Of a DNA stretch of 64,000 nucleotides, positions 18,165 through 27,141 are shown piece by piece. The stretch is from assembly GCF_029946505.1 (NCBI RefSeq), contig NZ_JARZHG010000003.1, forward strand, positions 186,001-250,000. Reading direction: 5' to 3'. The notes under the pieces were generated by a model. That model saw only the letters and a program-made list of their open reading frames with translations, did no database searches and was not told the DNA's origin. This DNA is from Polyangium sp. y55x31. GTDB taxonomy: Bacteria > Myxococcota_A > Polyangia > Polyangiales > Polyangiaceae. Within the stretch, counting starts at the first letter, position 1. Every line of letters starts with the position of its first letter. The position numbers and the translations under genes were made by a program.

Positions 18165-20177
18165 TCACTCGGACCGGACCCGGGCGATCTCTTCTTTGAC
18201 CTGCGCGGCGAGCTCCGGATCGACCATCCGCTTTTCCCACCGTCGTTTCACGCGTGTCCACACGGTGCGCCGGATCCGGAGCGCATCGAGCGCCGTGGAA
18301 AGGCCGCCGCGCTCGTCGGCGACGACGAGTGTCGCGTAGGTTTTTACGTCGAGCGGGCCACGGATGGCCTCCCACGCAGCGACGTACGCCGCGTCGAAGC
18401 GATCGCGCAGCGCCTTCACCCCACGCTTGACTTCCTGATCCACTGCGTCGTTCCAGCGTTGCTCCGCGGCGCGCCAGCTCTCTTCCGTGAGCCCGTGCCC
18501 GGCGAGGACCTCGGTGCGCGACGCAGCACGCTCGGCGAGCTCCGCCGCAATCGCGGCACAACGCTCGAGGTCGATCCGATCGTGTGATGAAGGCGTGGTC
18601 GCTCGTGCCGTGGCCGCGGGAGGCGCCGGTGGGGCAGGGGGCTCCGCCGCAGGCGAAACGAGGGGTGCCATCACAGCCGGAGGCGTCGGCGTGGCCGGAG
18701 GTGCGGGAGCGGCGACTGGCGCCGGCGCGGGCGGGACCCTCGGCGCGACCTCTTCGGGCTCCGGGGCGAGCATCATCGTCCCTGCGTCGAAGGCGGGCGC
18801 CACGATGCGCGGCGCGCTCTGACCGGACCAGGGAGCGCCCGCGATCGGCGCAGCGGGCCCTCTGCTCGGCGCGCCCTGCGTGCCCGGATCCGCGAAGGGG
18901 AGCGGCGACGCCGTGACGACGCCGTCCTCGGGCGGCAGCACGAACGTCGAGGCCACCGTGCCGGTCTGCGCGGGGGGCGCGTCGCGACCCGAAGCACGCG
19001 AAAATGGCAGGATCGGCCGCGTCGCCGACGCTCCTTCGTCGCCCGCGAGCACCACGGTCTCCGCGCCCTTGCCGAGGACCACCGTCACGGCGTCGTCGCC
19101 ACCTTCGCCGGGTGATGTCACGCGTGATGCGGGAGCCGCGGCCTGCTCCATCCATCGCGGATCGGGCCACACGAGCGCCTCGCCCGCGACCTCGATGCCG
19201 GAGACGATACGCGCGGCCGCGAGCGCCGCCTCGCCCGCGACGGGGAAGCTGCGCCGGCACACGAGCGTGCATCGCTGCTCGTCACCGTCGATGCGGAGCG
19301 TGTCGGCCACGAGATCGAGCGGATGTCCCTCGGGCACGCCGAACGGGGAGAGCCCAAAAATCCTCGAGACGCCGCGCGCCCCCGGCAAGCGCGTGGCGAT
19401 GTGCGGCCGCGCGGGCGAGAGCCCTTCGAGCACGATCCACTCATCGCCGCGCAGGAACATCGTGCGCTGATCCGGGGGCGCCGCCTGGAAATACGACCAG
19501 TCGAAGCCATCGGGGATCTCCGCGATCGCGCCCTCCAGCGCCTTGCGCGGCGTGGCTCCGAGGAGCCGCTTGCGCGCAGGCCAGGCACGCGCGATCGGGC
19601 CGAAGCCGGCAGGGTGAAGCGGTGCGCCCGGATAGGTGATGCTTGCCTCGCCGGCGCCCTGCGCGATCCCGAGCGGATTTTCCTCCCCCAGCGCGCCGCT
19701 CCACGCACGCTCATAGACGACGGGCATGCGCTGAAAGCCCGCCTTTTCATGGGCCACGAGCCGCTTGTCGAGCACGGGCCTCGTGCCGTCGAAGACCGCG
19801 AGGCGTAATGGCAAAGGCTGCGCGGCGCGCTCCGGGGGCGCATGGGCGTGGCCCGTGAAGAGTACATCGGCGCGGCCCAGATACGGCGCCACGTCCGTGG
19901 TGAAACGGACGCTGCGGCTCGGGTTGTTGCCGTGATGGACTTCGGTTCGCAGGATCGGCTGCGGCTCGGCCCGCTGCATATCAGCGTCGGGCACGAAGGC
20001 GAACGTGGCCTTGGCGATGACGGTGAGATGAAGCTGCCCTGCGACGCGCCACGCAATGGCAGCGGCGGCCGACGCCGGCAGGGCGATCACATCGGCGACA
20101 GGCGCGTTCTCACGCACGGCCCGAAGCCCTATCACGGCGGCCTCGACCCTACAACGGATCTTTTCGGACGACAGCAT
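18165..20177 (-). CDS. DUF2169 domain T6SS protein
   Basis: Protein of about 670 residues. The DUF2169 domain covers the first 350 residues (LHLTVIAKATFAF, VHHGNNPSRSVRFTTDVAPY, RADVLFTGHAHAPP, RMPVVYERAWSGALGEENPLG, GFGPIARAWPARKRLLGA and FQAAPPDQRTMFLRGDEW). A long Pro/Ala-rich linker follows, and the C-terminal 150 residues are helical (HDRIDLERCAAIAAELAERA to the end). The layout matches the other DUF2169 protein of the window at 52.5-54.9 kb. By comparison with that protein, whose core starts near its Met, the true start may be GTG 20090; ATG 20177 and GTG 20208-20210 are longer options. Its stop is 182 bases from vgrG, which seems to have its own promoter. Confidence 0.85.
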   Translation of the reverse strand: MLSSEKIRCRVEAAVIGLRAVRENAPVADVIALPASAAAAIAWRVAGQLHLTVIAKATFAFVPDADMQRAEPQPILRTEVHHGNNPSRSVRFTTDVAPYLGRADVLFTGHAHAPPERAAQPLPLRLAVFDGTRPVLDKRLVAHEKAGFQRMPVVYERAWSGALGEENPLGIAQGAGEASITYPGAPLHPAGFGPIARAWPARKRLLGATPRKALEGAIAEIPDGFDWSYFQAAPPDQRTMFLRGDEWIVLEGLSPARPHIATRLPGARGVSRIFGLSPFGVPEGHPLDLVADTLRIDGDEQRCTLVCRRSFPVAGEAALAAARIVSGIEVAGEALVWPDPRWMEQAAAPASRVTSPGEGGDDAVTVVLGKGAETVVLAGDEGASATRPILPFSRASGRDAPPAQTGTVASTFVLPPEDGVVTASPLPFADPGTQGAPSRGPAAPIAGAPWSGQSAPRIVAPAFDAGTMMLAPEPEEVAPRVPPAPAPVAAPAPPATPTPPAVMAPLVSPAAEPPAPPAPPAATARATTPSSHDRIDLERCAAIAAELAERAASRTEVLAGHGLTEESWRAAEQRWNDAVDQEVKRGVKALRDRFDAAYVAAWEAIRGPLDVKTYATLVVADERGGLSTALDALRIRRTVWTRVKRRWEKRMVDPELAAQVKEEIARVRSE

Positions 20178-20460
20178 GAAGTGAGTTTTCGCCCACCCTC
20201 GTCGTGACACCGACGGCGTGCATTTTCAACGCGGGTGCCCCGAAGGGAACACGGGATGCGGAGCCATCAGCGACGGACCCGTGGTAGCCGTTCGCCGAGT
20301 CAGGCCCCGTCGAGCGCGCTCCTCATGCGGAATCAGCTCCTATCACTGCTCTCAGAGCGTATTTGCGCGCAGCCGTCCTATCGATGAGGAATACTGGCAC
20401 CAGCGTTTCAACGCAGCTATCGACCAGCTGACGCGGTTTTCGCACAAGTGAGGCGGCGCC
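20178..20460. other. Intergenic gap without a convincing gene
   Basis: A 77-codon plus-strand frame (20218-20451) ends in a plausible-looking sequence (RPIDEEYWHQRFNAAIDQLT) but has no ribosome site and matches nothing I recognise. It might be the remains of a gene. Otherwise nothing is visible. Confidence 0.4.
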
Positions 20461-21096
20461 TCATTCTGCGAAGCGGCGCTCCCACAGCGGCTGCAGCCGC
20501 GGGTCGCTGTCGACCTGCGCCATCACGTGCGCCATCTTTGGCGCCTCCTGCTCGAACCGAGGCCGCCAGGGGCCGAAGCGCGACACGACGTTCACGTACA
20601 AGTCCAGCACCGTCAGCGTGTCGCCGAGCAGGTAGCGGCCGGGTGTCAACTGCGAATCCATATGCTGCCAGCAGAACGCGATGCGCTCGTGCACCGCATG
20701 CACCACCGCGTCGCGCTGTGTTGGCTCGGCGCCGATGCGCGTGACGTCCGGCTTGATCCAGTGCAGCGAGTAGATGGCTGACGACACGAAGACCATCCAG
20801 CGCAGAAACTGTCGGCGCGACGGGTCGTCGATCGTCGGCGCGAGGCGCCACCCCGGATGCCGGTCCGCCAGGTCGATCAAGATCGCTGCGCTTTCGGTCA
20901 TCACCTCGCCGTTCGGGAACACCAGCGTGGGCAGCTGGCGCATTGCGTTGACCGGCGCGACGCGCTCGCGCGCCTGCGGTTCCACCCAGGTGGCGCCTTC
21001 GACCAGACGGTACGGAAGACCGAGCAAAGTGAGCGCAGCCTCGACCGCGACCGCGCCGGACCCGGGGGCCCCGTAGAGCGTGAGCATGTCTGTCAT
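20461..21096 (-). CDS. Glutathione S-transferase family protein
   Basis: Cytoplasmic protein of 211 residues with the two-domain GST layout. The N-terminal thioredoxin-like half begins MLTLYGAPGSGAVAVEAAL, has the cis-Pro loop NAMRQLPTLVFPNG and the glutathione gamma-glutamyl contact ESAAI. The C-terminal half is all helical with the conserved YLLGDTLTVLDLYV (N-capping box Asp). Enzymes of this class conjugate glutathione to electrophiles or act in stress protection. Start ATG 21096 has AAGGGAG about 8 bases upstream; the longer frame adds an Arg-rich leader. A Ser in the PGSGA loop may be the catalytic residue. It follows the SBBP gene by 118 bases on the same strand but looks functionally unrelated. 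Confidence 0.92.
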   Translation of the reverse strand: MTDMLTLYGAPGSGAVAVEAALTLLGLPYRLVEGATWVEPQARERVAPVNAMRQLPTLVFPNGEVMTESAAILIDLADRHPGWRLAPTIDDPSRRQFLRWMVFVSSAIYSLHWIKPDVTRIGAEPTQRDAVVHAVHERIAFCWQHMDSQLTPGRYLLGDTLTVLDLYVNVVSRFGPWRPRFEQEAPKMAHVMAQVDSDPRLQPLWERRFAE

Positions 21097-21214
21097 GAAG
21101 TCGGCTCCCTTTTGAGCGGCGCGGCCTTCGCAGCCGGGGGTATTTCTCGGCGTTTCGCTAGCTTGCGCACGACCGCCGCTTCGATGCAACCTCGAAGCGT
21201 TCACGAAAGCTGCG

Positions 21215-22735
21215 TCAGGGGCCCAGGATCTTCGTGACGAAGCCGTTCCCGGGGAAGTAGAGGGTCGGCTGCGCGGCGTTGTGGATGGGGAAGTTCGCGG
21301 AGTCCGTCCAACCCGTCACGACGACGCTTCCATAACCATCGCTGGCGATGCCGTACACATAATCGGTGGCGCTTCCGCCCAGATACGTCACGTACGGCGC
21401 CGCCGAGCCCGAAACGTTCAGCTCCATCAAGAATCCGTCGATCCAGCCGCCGCGGTAAGACTTCTGGAGCGCATTCGCCGTCACCGGGAGGCTGGTCGAG
21501 ACCGTCATCCCCGTGACGTACGCCTTTCCGCTTTTGCTCACGGCGATGTAGGGCGCGTGGCCCCCCGGATTCATGCCGCTCCCCACCCAGGTGGAGTACG
21601 AAAGGGCGCTGCCCGGCTCGTTGACCTTCGTCACGAATACGTCCCATTCATCGGCAGGTCCGCTCTTGGCGCTGCGGAACGCGCCCGGCGTCGTGGGGAA
21701 GTTGGTGGATTGCGAGAACCCAACCACGTAGGCATTGTAAGCGCTGTCCACCGCGATTCCGTACCCGGCGTCGCTCGAGTTCCCTCCGATCAGGGTGGAA
21801 TAATAAGGCGCCGACCCGCTCGGGATCAGCTCGGTGACGAAAACATCCGAACCATACGCGGGGTGACCGTAGGTCGTCTGATATGCGCCCGGCGTCGTCG
21901 GGAAGGGGACCCCGACGCCGTTCGGCGGAGGCTCCGCTCTCCCGACGACGTATGCATAACCGGCCGCATCGACGGCGATGTCCGTGGCGCCGTCGGAGCC
22001 ACTCCCTCCGAGGTACGTCGAGTACACGAGGCTCGAGCCCGACGCATTCAGCTTCGTGACGAATGCATCCGTGTCCCCGCGGCGGGTTTTCTGCATGGCC
22101 CCGGGCGTCACAGGAAAATCGCTCGAAGGCGTCTCGCCCGTCACGTAAGCATTTCCAGCGGGATCCACGGCGATTCCGTACGGCTCATCATCACCGCTAC
22201 CGCCAAACCGGCTGTAGTAGGCGAGCGCATTGCCCGCGGCATTGAGCTTCGCGACGAGGATCCGCTGCGTCGGGCCGTACGAAAAGGTCTTCGAGAGCAC
22301 GTACACGCATCCCGCGTTGTCCACCACCATATCCTGAACAAACTCCGTGCCGGGGCCGCCGAATGCCGCCGTCCACAAGAGCGCGCCGCTGGCGCTGTAT
22401 TTGGCGACGAAGATATCCCCGTTCGATTCGCCCGCCATGTACACGTTCCCCGCCGGGTCCACCGCCGGCCTGCCGTACCCGACGCCTTCCGTTTCTCCGA
22501 CGAACGTCGAGAAACCCAGCGAGGTGAGCGCCTCCGTCGCCTCGGCGACGTTCTCCTCTTCGTTCACCACGTCGGAGCCGCCGCTCACCTCGACCTCCTC
22601 CGACGCCTCGACGACCATCTCGTCCACGGGCGCGCAACCCAGCATCGCCGGCGCGAGGCAGGCCAAACAGAGCCCCGCAGCCGTCCATCGGCCCGTCGTC
22701 ATCATCGCTTTGCCCAAGGTATGCGCGGTATTCAT
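21215..22735 (-). CDS. SBBP-repeat beta-propeller lipoprotein
   Basis: Protein of 506 residues. The leader ends in the lipobox MLGC, followed by an acidic linker (VVEASEEVEVSGGSDVVNEE). About seven SBBP repeats follow, each of 55-65 residues with the core pattern YGIAVDPAGNAYVTGETPSS, FPVTPGAMQ and DAFVTKLNASGSSLVYSTYLGG, predicting a beta-propeller. SBBP proteins are surface or secreted proteins in myxobacteria with no assigned enzyme activity. The start at ATG 22735 is decided by GGAGG 6 bases upstream, which itself sits in the 3' arm of a perfect 7-bp hairpin. Divergent from the RCC1 lipoprotein gene, with palindromes in between. Upstream starts would run through the hairpin. Confidence 0.92.
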   Translation of the reverse strand: MNTAHTLGKAMMTTGRWTAAGLCLACLAPAMLGCAPVDEMVVEASEEVEVSGGSDVVNEEENVAEATEALTSLGFSTFVGETEGVGYGRPAVDPAGNVYMAGESNGDIFVAKYSASGALLWTAAFGGPGTEFVQDMVVDNAGCVYVLSKTFSYGPTQRILVAKLNAAGNALAYYSRFGGSGDDEPYGIAVDPAGNAYVTGETPSSDFPVTPGAMQKTRRGDTDAFVTKLNASGSSLVYSTYLGGSGSDGATDIAVDAAGYAYVVGRAEPPPNGVGVPFPTTPGAYQTTYGHPAYGSDVFVTELIPSGSAPYYSTLIGGNSSDAGYGIAVDSAYNAYVVGFSQSTNFPTTPGAFRSAKSGPADEWDVFVTKVNEPGSALSYSTWVGSGMNPGGHAPYIAVSKSGKAYVTGMTVSTSLPVTANALQKSYRGGWIDGFLMELNVSGSAAPYVTYLGGSATDYVYGIASDGYGSVVVTGWTDSANFPIHNAAQPTLYFPGNGFVTKILGP

Positions 22736-22740
22736 CGTGT

Positions 22741-22758
22741 GCCTCCGGTGTCGGAGGC
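22741..22758 (-). promoter_or_regulatory. Hairpin that buries the ribosome-binding site of the SBBP gene
   Basis: Reading the minus-strand RNA, GCCTCCG (22758-22752) pairs perfectly with CGGAGGC (22747-22741) around a 4-base loop. The 3' arm contains GGAGG, which lies 6 bases before ATG 22735, so folding would hide the Shine-Dalgarno. This is a plausible translational switch (temperature, protein or small RNA), though not proof of one. Confidence 0.5.
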
Positions 22759-22840
22759 CGCATTAGCAGGACCCGGGCCAACGCTCGGAAAGTGGAGATG
22801 GCGGGTAAAAGCCCGAGCGGGTCCGGCCGCGGAGGGTGGG

Positions 22841-22889
22841 TGACGCGTCAATCGAGCGCGGGGGACCGCTGACGTGTCAGCTCTGACGT
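22841..22889. promoter_or_regulatory. Two TGACNNGTCA palindromes between divergent lipoprotein genes
   Basis: TGACGCGTCA (22841-22850) and TGACGTGTCA (22870-22879) are spaced 29 bases centre to centre, about three helical turns, with a further TGACGT half-site at 22884-22889. They lie in the 314-base gap between the SBBP and RCC1 genes, about 160-210 bases from the RCC1 start. The same dyad family recurs before the RHS gene. Confidence 0.45.
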
Positions 22890-23049
22890 GGTGGCGGCCT
22901 GAGGGAGCTCGGTCACGCCTGGAGGGATGGGCTCGCGGTGCGCCCGGGGGGCGGTTTAGAAGATAGAGCCGCGCGGTCCGAGGCTTCCGCTCCCGCTTCC
23001 GCCCCCGCGAAGGCGTGACAACCCTCCTCCTTCCGATTACCGTCGCCGC

Positions 23050-25215
23050 GTGCGTTTCTCCCGCCCCCGCCTGACCCTGCTCCTCCTCGCGCTCGCCGCG
23101 TGCAGCCGCCCTGCTGCATCCGGAAAAACCCCGTCGACCGCGCTTACCGCAAAACGTTTCGCGCCGACCGCCATGGCCGCTGCCCCATCGGCCGCCCCCT
23201 CCCCGGCCGGCTCCTTCGTACCCGGCAAGCTCGATCTGGTCCGCCGCGTGGTCACGGGAGGCAGCTTCACCTGCGTGCTCGGCTCGGGGGGCGTCGCCCG
23301 TTGCGCCGGCCATAACGACCAGCAGCAGCTCGCCCCGGGGTCGGTCCGGAACACCCGCGTCGCCGACGTCGCGCTCGGAGCGCGTATCGTCGACCTCGCG
23401 GCTGGATCCTCATTCACGTGCGCGCTCACCGAGGCGGGCGCCGTCTCCTGCTGGGGCTGGGTGTACACCGATCCCACCACGAACCGCGAGCGGCCCATCG
23501 CCGGCGTCACGGACGCGACGGCGATCGTCGTCCAGGGAGACGTGGGCTGCGCCCTCTTGCGTGACGGGGACGCGGCCTGCTGGGGCAGGCCGAAATGGCT
23601 CGGCGAGGAAGGAAAGACCTCCGAGACCACCGCGATTCGCCTCGGGCTCCACGACATCACGTCGATCGCTCCGGAAGAGGATTACGTATGCATCACGCGG
23701 AAGGGCGGCGCGGCGCAATGCAAAGGAAACCTCCCGTGGCAGGAGGACGCGGCGGCGACGTGGGTGCCCGTCACCGCGAAAAAGGGCTCGGACGCTGCGC
23801 CATTTCGGCGGGTGTCGGCCGCGCGGGGCACCGCCTGCTTCGAGACGAACGGCGCGCCGCTCTGCCTGGGCACCGATTTCCATGGAAGGCGCCTCTCCGA
23901 GCTCGACATGCCTGCGTTCGCGCGCGGCGCGCGGCGGGTCCAGGCGGGGAGCGGGCGCGTCTGCGCCATCGACGCGAGCGGGCGCGTGGCCTGCTGGGGA
24001 CATGCTTATTACGGGGAGACCGGCATCGATCCGGACGCGCCGCTCGTGGGCGGCGCCGTGCCCGTCGTGGGCGTGAGCGACGCCGTCGATCTCGCGGTCT
24101 CCGAGTATCATACCTGCGCGCTCGAATCGGACGGCGACGTGTTTTGCTGGGGCCACAATCGAGAGGGCGAGCTCGGCGACGGCAAACCTCTCGGTCGGGA
24201 CACGCCCGTGGACGCGGGGCTCTTCAAGGGCGCGACGGACATCCAGGGTGGATCGGGCGAGACGTGTATTCTCGCCGACGGCGACATTTCCTGCTGGGGC
24301 GGCGACCACGACCCAGGACCGTGGCCGCAAAACGCGACCTTTCCGGACCGGGTCTTGGGCATGGACCTCGGACAAATCACCGTATGCGGGCTCCTCGTGG
24401 ACGGCGACGTACATTGCGGGTTTTTCAACAAGGTCGACCGTTGCAAGGACCGGGAAAACTTTCGCCATTGCACCATCGTGTCGAAGTGGGACAGCGACGC
24501 GGTCCCGAGGTTGCGTGGCAAAGCGACGGACTTCGCCACCGATCGCATCGGCAACGTGTGCGCGCTCGTCGGCGGCGCCGCGTGGTGCCTGTTTCACCTC
24601 GGCGAGGCCGGCGGCTACGAGGGCGACACCTGGCGAAAGGTGCAGGGCATTTCGGGTGCGATATCCATCGAGGCCTCGGCCGATTCGATGTGCGTGATCC
24701 AGGGTGCCGACCGCCACGTCGCCTGTTTCCACGATCATCGCTTCGACGCCGACGAGGATTTCGCCCAGCAAGCGCCGGCGCCGAAGGTCACGAAGATCGC
24801 GGGCCTCACGGGCGTGACCGCCCTGGCCGGCGGCGGTTCGACCTTCTGCGCGCTGGCCGGCGGCGCGCCGCGCTGCTTCATGCCGAACATCGAGCGGGGC
24901 ACGCCGACGATCCGACCGACCTCGACCGTCGCGGTCGACGGGCTCCCCCAGGCGGACGCGATTGCAGGCGCCGACGAGATGTTTTGCGCGATCCACGCGG
25001 GAAAGGTCCATTGCTGGGACATGGACGACCCGGGACCCGCGAAGACGGTACCTTTGCCGCGGGCGGCGACACGAATCGGCGTCGGATACGAGCACGCGTG
25101 CGCGCTCACGGACGACGAGCATCTGTGGTGCTGGGGGCGTGACGAAGGCGGGCAGCTCGGCGCCGGACGTCTGGCGATGTCGTATCGGCCCATTCGAGCG
25201 GAGGTGCTCCGGTGA
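23050..25215 (+). CDS. RCC1-repeat beta-propeller lipoprotein
   Basis: Protein of 721 residues. GTG 23050 begins a leader ending in the lipobox LALAAC, after which a Ser/Ala-rich linker leads to about eleven RCC1-type repeats. Each has the core pattern of a C-x4-G-x4-CWG strand, such as HTCALESDGDVFCWGHNREGE and EHACALTDDEHLWCWGRDEG; Cys before and after the aromatic-rich CWG probably form disulfides outside the cytoplasm. Such repeats fold as seven-bladed propellers used for protein binding. Weakly conserved blades in the middle (around 24350-24900) have GAAWCLF or ACFHDH in place of CWG. No catalytic residues were seen. It is divergent from the SBBP lipoprotein and may be co-regulated through the TGACNNGTCA sites. 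Confidence 0.9.
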   Translation: MRFSRPRLTLLLLALAACSRPAASGKTPSTALTAKRFAPTAMAAAPSAAPSPAGSFVPGKLDLVRRVVTGGSFTCVLGSGGVARCAGHNDQQQLAPGSVRNTRVADVALGARIVDLAAGSSFTCALTEAGAVSCWGWVYTDPTTNRERPIAGVTDATAIVVQGDVGCALLRDGDAACWGRPKWLGEEGKTSETTAIRLGLHDITSIAPEEDYVCITRKGGAAQCKGNLPWQEDAAATWVPVTAKKGSDAAPFRRVSAARGTACFETNGAPLCLGTDFHGRRLSELDMPAFARGARRVQAGSGRVCAIDASGRVACWGHAYYGETGIDPDAPLVGGAVPVVGVSDAVDLAVSEYHTCALESDGDVFCWGHNREGELGDGKPLGRDTPVDAGLFKGATDIQGGSGETCILADGDISCWGGDHDPGPWPQNATFPDRVLGMDLGQITVCGLLVDGDVHCGFFNKVDRCKDRENFRHCTIVSKWDSDAVPRLRGKATDFATDRIGNVCALVGGAAWCLFHLGEAGGYEGDTWRKVQGISGAISIEASADSMCVIQGADRHVACFHDHRFDADEDFAQQAPAPKVTKIAGLTGVTALAGGGSTFCALAGGAPRCFMPNIERGTPTIRPTSTVAVDGLPQADAIAGADEMFCAIHAGKVHCWDMDDPGPAKTVPLPRAATRIGVGYEHACALTDDEHLWCWGRDEGGQLGAGRLAMSYRPIRAEVLR

Positions 25216-25233
25216 GCGCAGAGACGGCGTTCG

Positions 25234-25464
25234 TCAGCGCTCGTCGTTCGGGGAAACGGGCAGCTTGATCCGCACCCTCTTCACGTGCCTCGGCGTGGCC
25301 TCGACGACCTCGATCGTCGTCCCATCCGGCGCCGTGAGCTGCGTCCCCACCGCCGGGATGCTGCGCGCGAGATCCAGGACGAGACCCGCGAGCGTCGAAT
25401 AAGCGTCGCCGACCGGCAAATCGAGCCCGAGCTCGCGATTCCAAATAACGACACGTTCTAATCG
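25234..25464 (-). pseudogene. Relic of a CorC/HlyC-domain (hemolysin/transporter) gene
   Basis: A 77-codon stretch encodes only the C-terminal CorC_HlyC transporter-associated domain: the WNRELGLDLPVGDAYSTLAG segment, then VLDLARSIPAVGTQLTAPDG and IEVVEATPRHVKRVRIKLP, matching the end of CNNM/CorC proteins. The in-frame TGA at 25465-25467 closes the frame, with no start nearby and no DUF21 or CBS region upstream. The stop lies 18 bases from the RCC1 stop, in convergent orientation. It is best read as the remnant of a gene deleted by rearrangement. Confidence 0.6.
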
Positions 25465-25589
25465 TCACTTGTCCTTCGGACGACAGCAGATCGTCGAGGG
25501 GCGGAGCGCCTCCACTGCGATTGTTGCGGGATGCTGCCGGCCCCCTCAGGTCCGACGTCGCTGCTCGATTCCCTATCCGTGCTCGCCGC

Positions 25590-26369
25590 TCACGCCGTGG
25601 GCACCGTGCCGCCGTCGATGACGTATTCCGTGCCGGTGATGGATCCCGCGCGTGGTGACGCGACGAAGGCGATGAGGTCCGCCACCTCGCGCGGCTTCGC
25701 AGGTCGCCCCAGCGGGATGCCGCCGAGCGAGTCCATGATGATCTTCTTGCCCCCCTCGTAATCCGTGCCTGCCTGGGCAGCGAGGCGCTCGGCGAGGTGC
25801 ACGGACGCCTCCGTCTCCACCCAGCCCGGTGACACGCGCACGACGCGAATGCCCTTCGGACTCACTTCCTTCGAAAGCGCCTTGCTGTAGGTCGAGAGCG
25901 CTGCTTTCGCGGCCGCGTAGGCGGTGGTCGACTCGGGCAATGGCAGTTCGTGCTGAATCGACGTGACGTGCACGATGACGCCCGACCCTTGCGCCAGCAT
26001 TGACGGCAAGAGCGCGCGGTCGAGTCGCACGGCAGGCATCAGGTTGAGGTCGATCTCCTTTTTCCACTCGTCCTCCCCCAGCGCAGCGAAGCCGCCCGCA
26101 GGCGCGCTCGAGCCTCCGAGGACGTGCACCAGGATGTCGACGCCGCCGAGGTACGCGAGCGCCTCACGCGCGACGAGCGCGCAGCCTTCTGCGGTGGTGG
26201 CGTCAGCCGCGACGTAGTGCACACCGTCCGCGTCGCTCGGCACCGAGCGAGCGATAGCGACGACGCGGGCCCCTGCATCGCGAAGCGCGGTCACGACCGC
26301 CGCGCCGACGCCCTTGGTGCCGCCCGTGACGAGCGCGCGGCGATTCTGAAGTTCGAGGTCGAAGCTCAT
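25590..26369 (-). CDS. Short-chain dehydrogenase/reductase (SDR), classical
   Basis: NAD(P)-dependent oxidoreductase of 259 residues. It has the cofactor motif [11 protein letters not shown] (TGxxxGxG), the NNAG-equivalent region, the catalytic Ser in VTSIQH, the YxxxK motif as [10 protein letters not shown] (Tyr and Lys present) and the C-terminal signature [16 protein letters not shown]. The residue after strand 2 is Arg (AIARSVP), favouring NADP over NAD, but this is only a tendency. The substrate is unknown. ATG 26369 overlaps the preceding NTF2-fold gene by 4 bases (ATGA), so the two are translationally coupled. Divergent HxlR regulator nearby suggests control by it. Confidence 0.95.
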   Translation of the reverse strand: MSFDLELQNRRALVTGGTKGVGAAVVTALRDAGARVVAIARSVPSDADGVHYVAADATTAEGCALVAREALAYLGGVDILVHVLGGSSAPAGGFAALGEDEWKKEIDLNLMPAVRLDRALLPSMLAQGSGVIVHVTSIQHELPLPESTTAYAAAKAALSTYSKALSKEVSPKGIRVVRVSPGWVETEASVHLAERLAAQAGTDYEGGKKIIMDSLGGIPLGRPAKPREVADLIAFVASPRAGSITGTEYVIDGGTVPTA

Positions 26370-26710
26370 GGCGTGATCTCCAGCCGGGCGATCAGGTCGC
26401 CCGCGAGGGTGAAGTGGAAGCGAAGCTCGATGGGGCTCCCCGGAAAGTTGCCGGTCACCTTCGCGCGGACCGTGGCGCGCGTGCCGTCTGTCTCGGCCGC
26501 GAGCAACTCGGTGGTGAACGAGAACTTTGCTGTGGCGTCGGCGTTCCAGTCCGCGATGGCAGCACGACCGCGATGCTCTTGTCGCTCGTCCACGACGAGG
26601 GCGTCCTCGGTGAAACACCGGGCTACGGCCTGTGAGTCGGTCGTCTCGTTGGCGAAGTAGCTCGCTATCGGCGCAGGCAGATCGAGAGAGCTCGTGGAGT
26701 TCGTTTGCAT
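26366..26710 (-). CDS. SnoaL/NTF2-like fold protein
   Basis: A 114-residue single-domain protein with the cone-shaped alpha+beta NTF2 fold: an N-terminal helix ([21 protein letters not shown]), the [20 protein letters not shown] hairpin and the C-terminal strands ([36 protein letters not shown]). Members serve as small hydrolases, isomerases or binding proteins; no catalytic residue set is evident. ATG 26710 is preferred because TTG 26746 has no ribosome site and would overlap the promoter region. It is the first gene of a two-gene unit with the SDR, divergent from HxlR. Confidence 0.85.
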   Translation of the reverse strand: MQTNSTSSLDLPAPIASYFANETTDSQAVARCFTEDALVVDERQEHRGRAAIADWNADATAKFSFTTELLAAETDGTRATVRAKVTGNFPGSPIELRFHFTLAGDLIARLEITP

Positions 26711-26754
26711 GGCCCATTCTTTAAGGAGTAGGCTTCCGTTGCGCAAGAACGCAC

Positions 26755-26783
26755 AAAATAGTGGGGTACATACCTTTGGGTAA
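26755..26783 (-). promoter_or_regulatory. Candidate promoter for the NTF2/SDR pair
   Basis: On the minus strand TTACCC (26783-26778) and TATTTT (26760-26755) are spaced by exactly 17 bases. It overlaps the first codons of the divergent HxlR gene, and a TTGCGCAA palindrome lies just downstream at about 26739-26746, a possible HxlR contact. Both hexamers are only moderate matches. Confidence 0.35.
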
Positions 26784-27141
26784 GCATGACCATCACACGC
26801 CTGCGTCAGCGGCCAGCGGCATCGAGGACGCCATTCAGATGCTCGAGGGCCGTTGGAAGCTGGTCATTCTCTTCCACCTGTTTGGCGGAAAGAAGCAGCG
26901 GTTCTCCGACCTGGAGCGTGCCATCCCGGGCATCTCGCAGAAAATGCTGACCCAGCAGCTCCGGCAGCTCGAGCAGGACGGCATCGTCGCGCGCATCGTC
27001 CACGCGCAGGTGCCGCCCAAGGTCGAGTACCACCTGACCGACTGGGGCCAGTCGCTGTGCCCCGCGCTCGACGAGCTGCTCACGTGGGCCGAGAATCGCC
27101 CGACGCCGAAGCGCCAGCGCCGCTCGCCGAGGAACCAGTAA
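26761..27141 (+). CDS. HxlR-family winged-helix transcriptional regulator
   Basis: Protein of 126 residues with the HxlR core: AIQMLEGRWKLVILFHLFGG, KQRFSDLERAIPGISQKML (recognition helix), QQLRQLEQDGIVARIVH and the wing KVEYHLTDWGQSL. It should dimerise and bind a palindrome near its own divergent promoter. The conserved Cys that makes HypR redox-sensitive is not obviously present near the N-terminus; the only Cys in the core is in SLCPALDE. GTG 26761 is the annotated start, but no ribosome site precedes it and a start one or two codons later is possible; the core begins about 20 residues in, so the protein is not affected. It likely controls the divergent NTF2/SDR pair. Confidence 0.9.
   Translation: MGYIPLGKHDHHTPASAASGIEDAIQMLEGRWKLVILFHLFGGKKQRFSDLERAIPGISQKMLTQQLRQLEQDGIVARIVHAQVPPKVEYHLTDWGQSLCPALDELLTWAENRPTPKRQRRSPRNQ

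Noticed and set aside
20218..20451. Small plus-strand frame with a plausible-looking C-terminus
   Set aside because: No ribosome site, no family resemblance and a Cys/Arg-rich beginning; kept only as a note in the gap entry.
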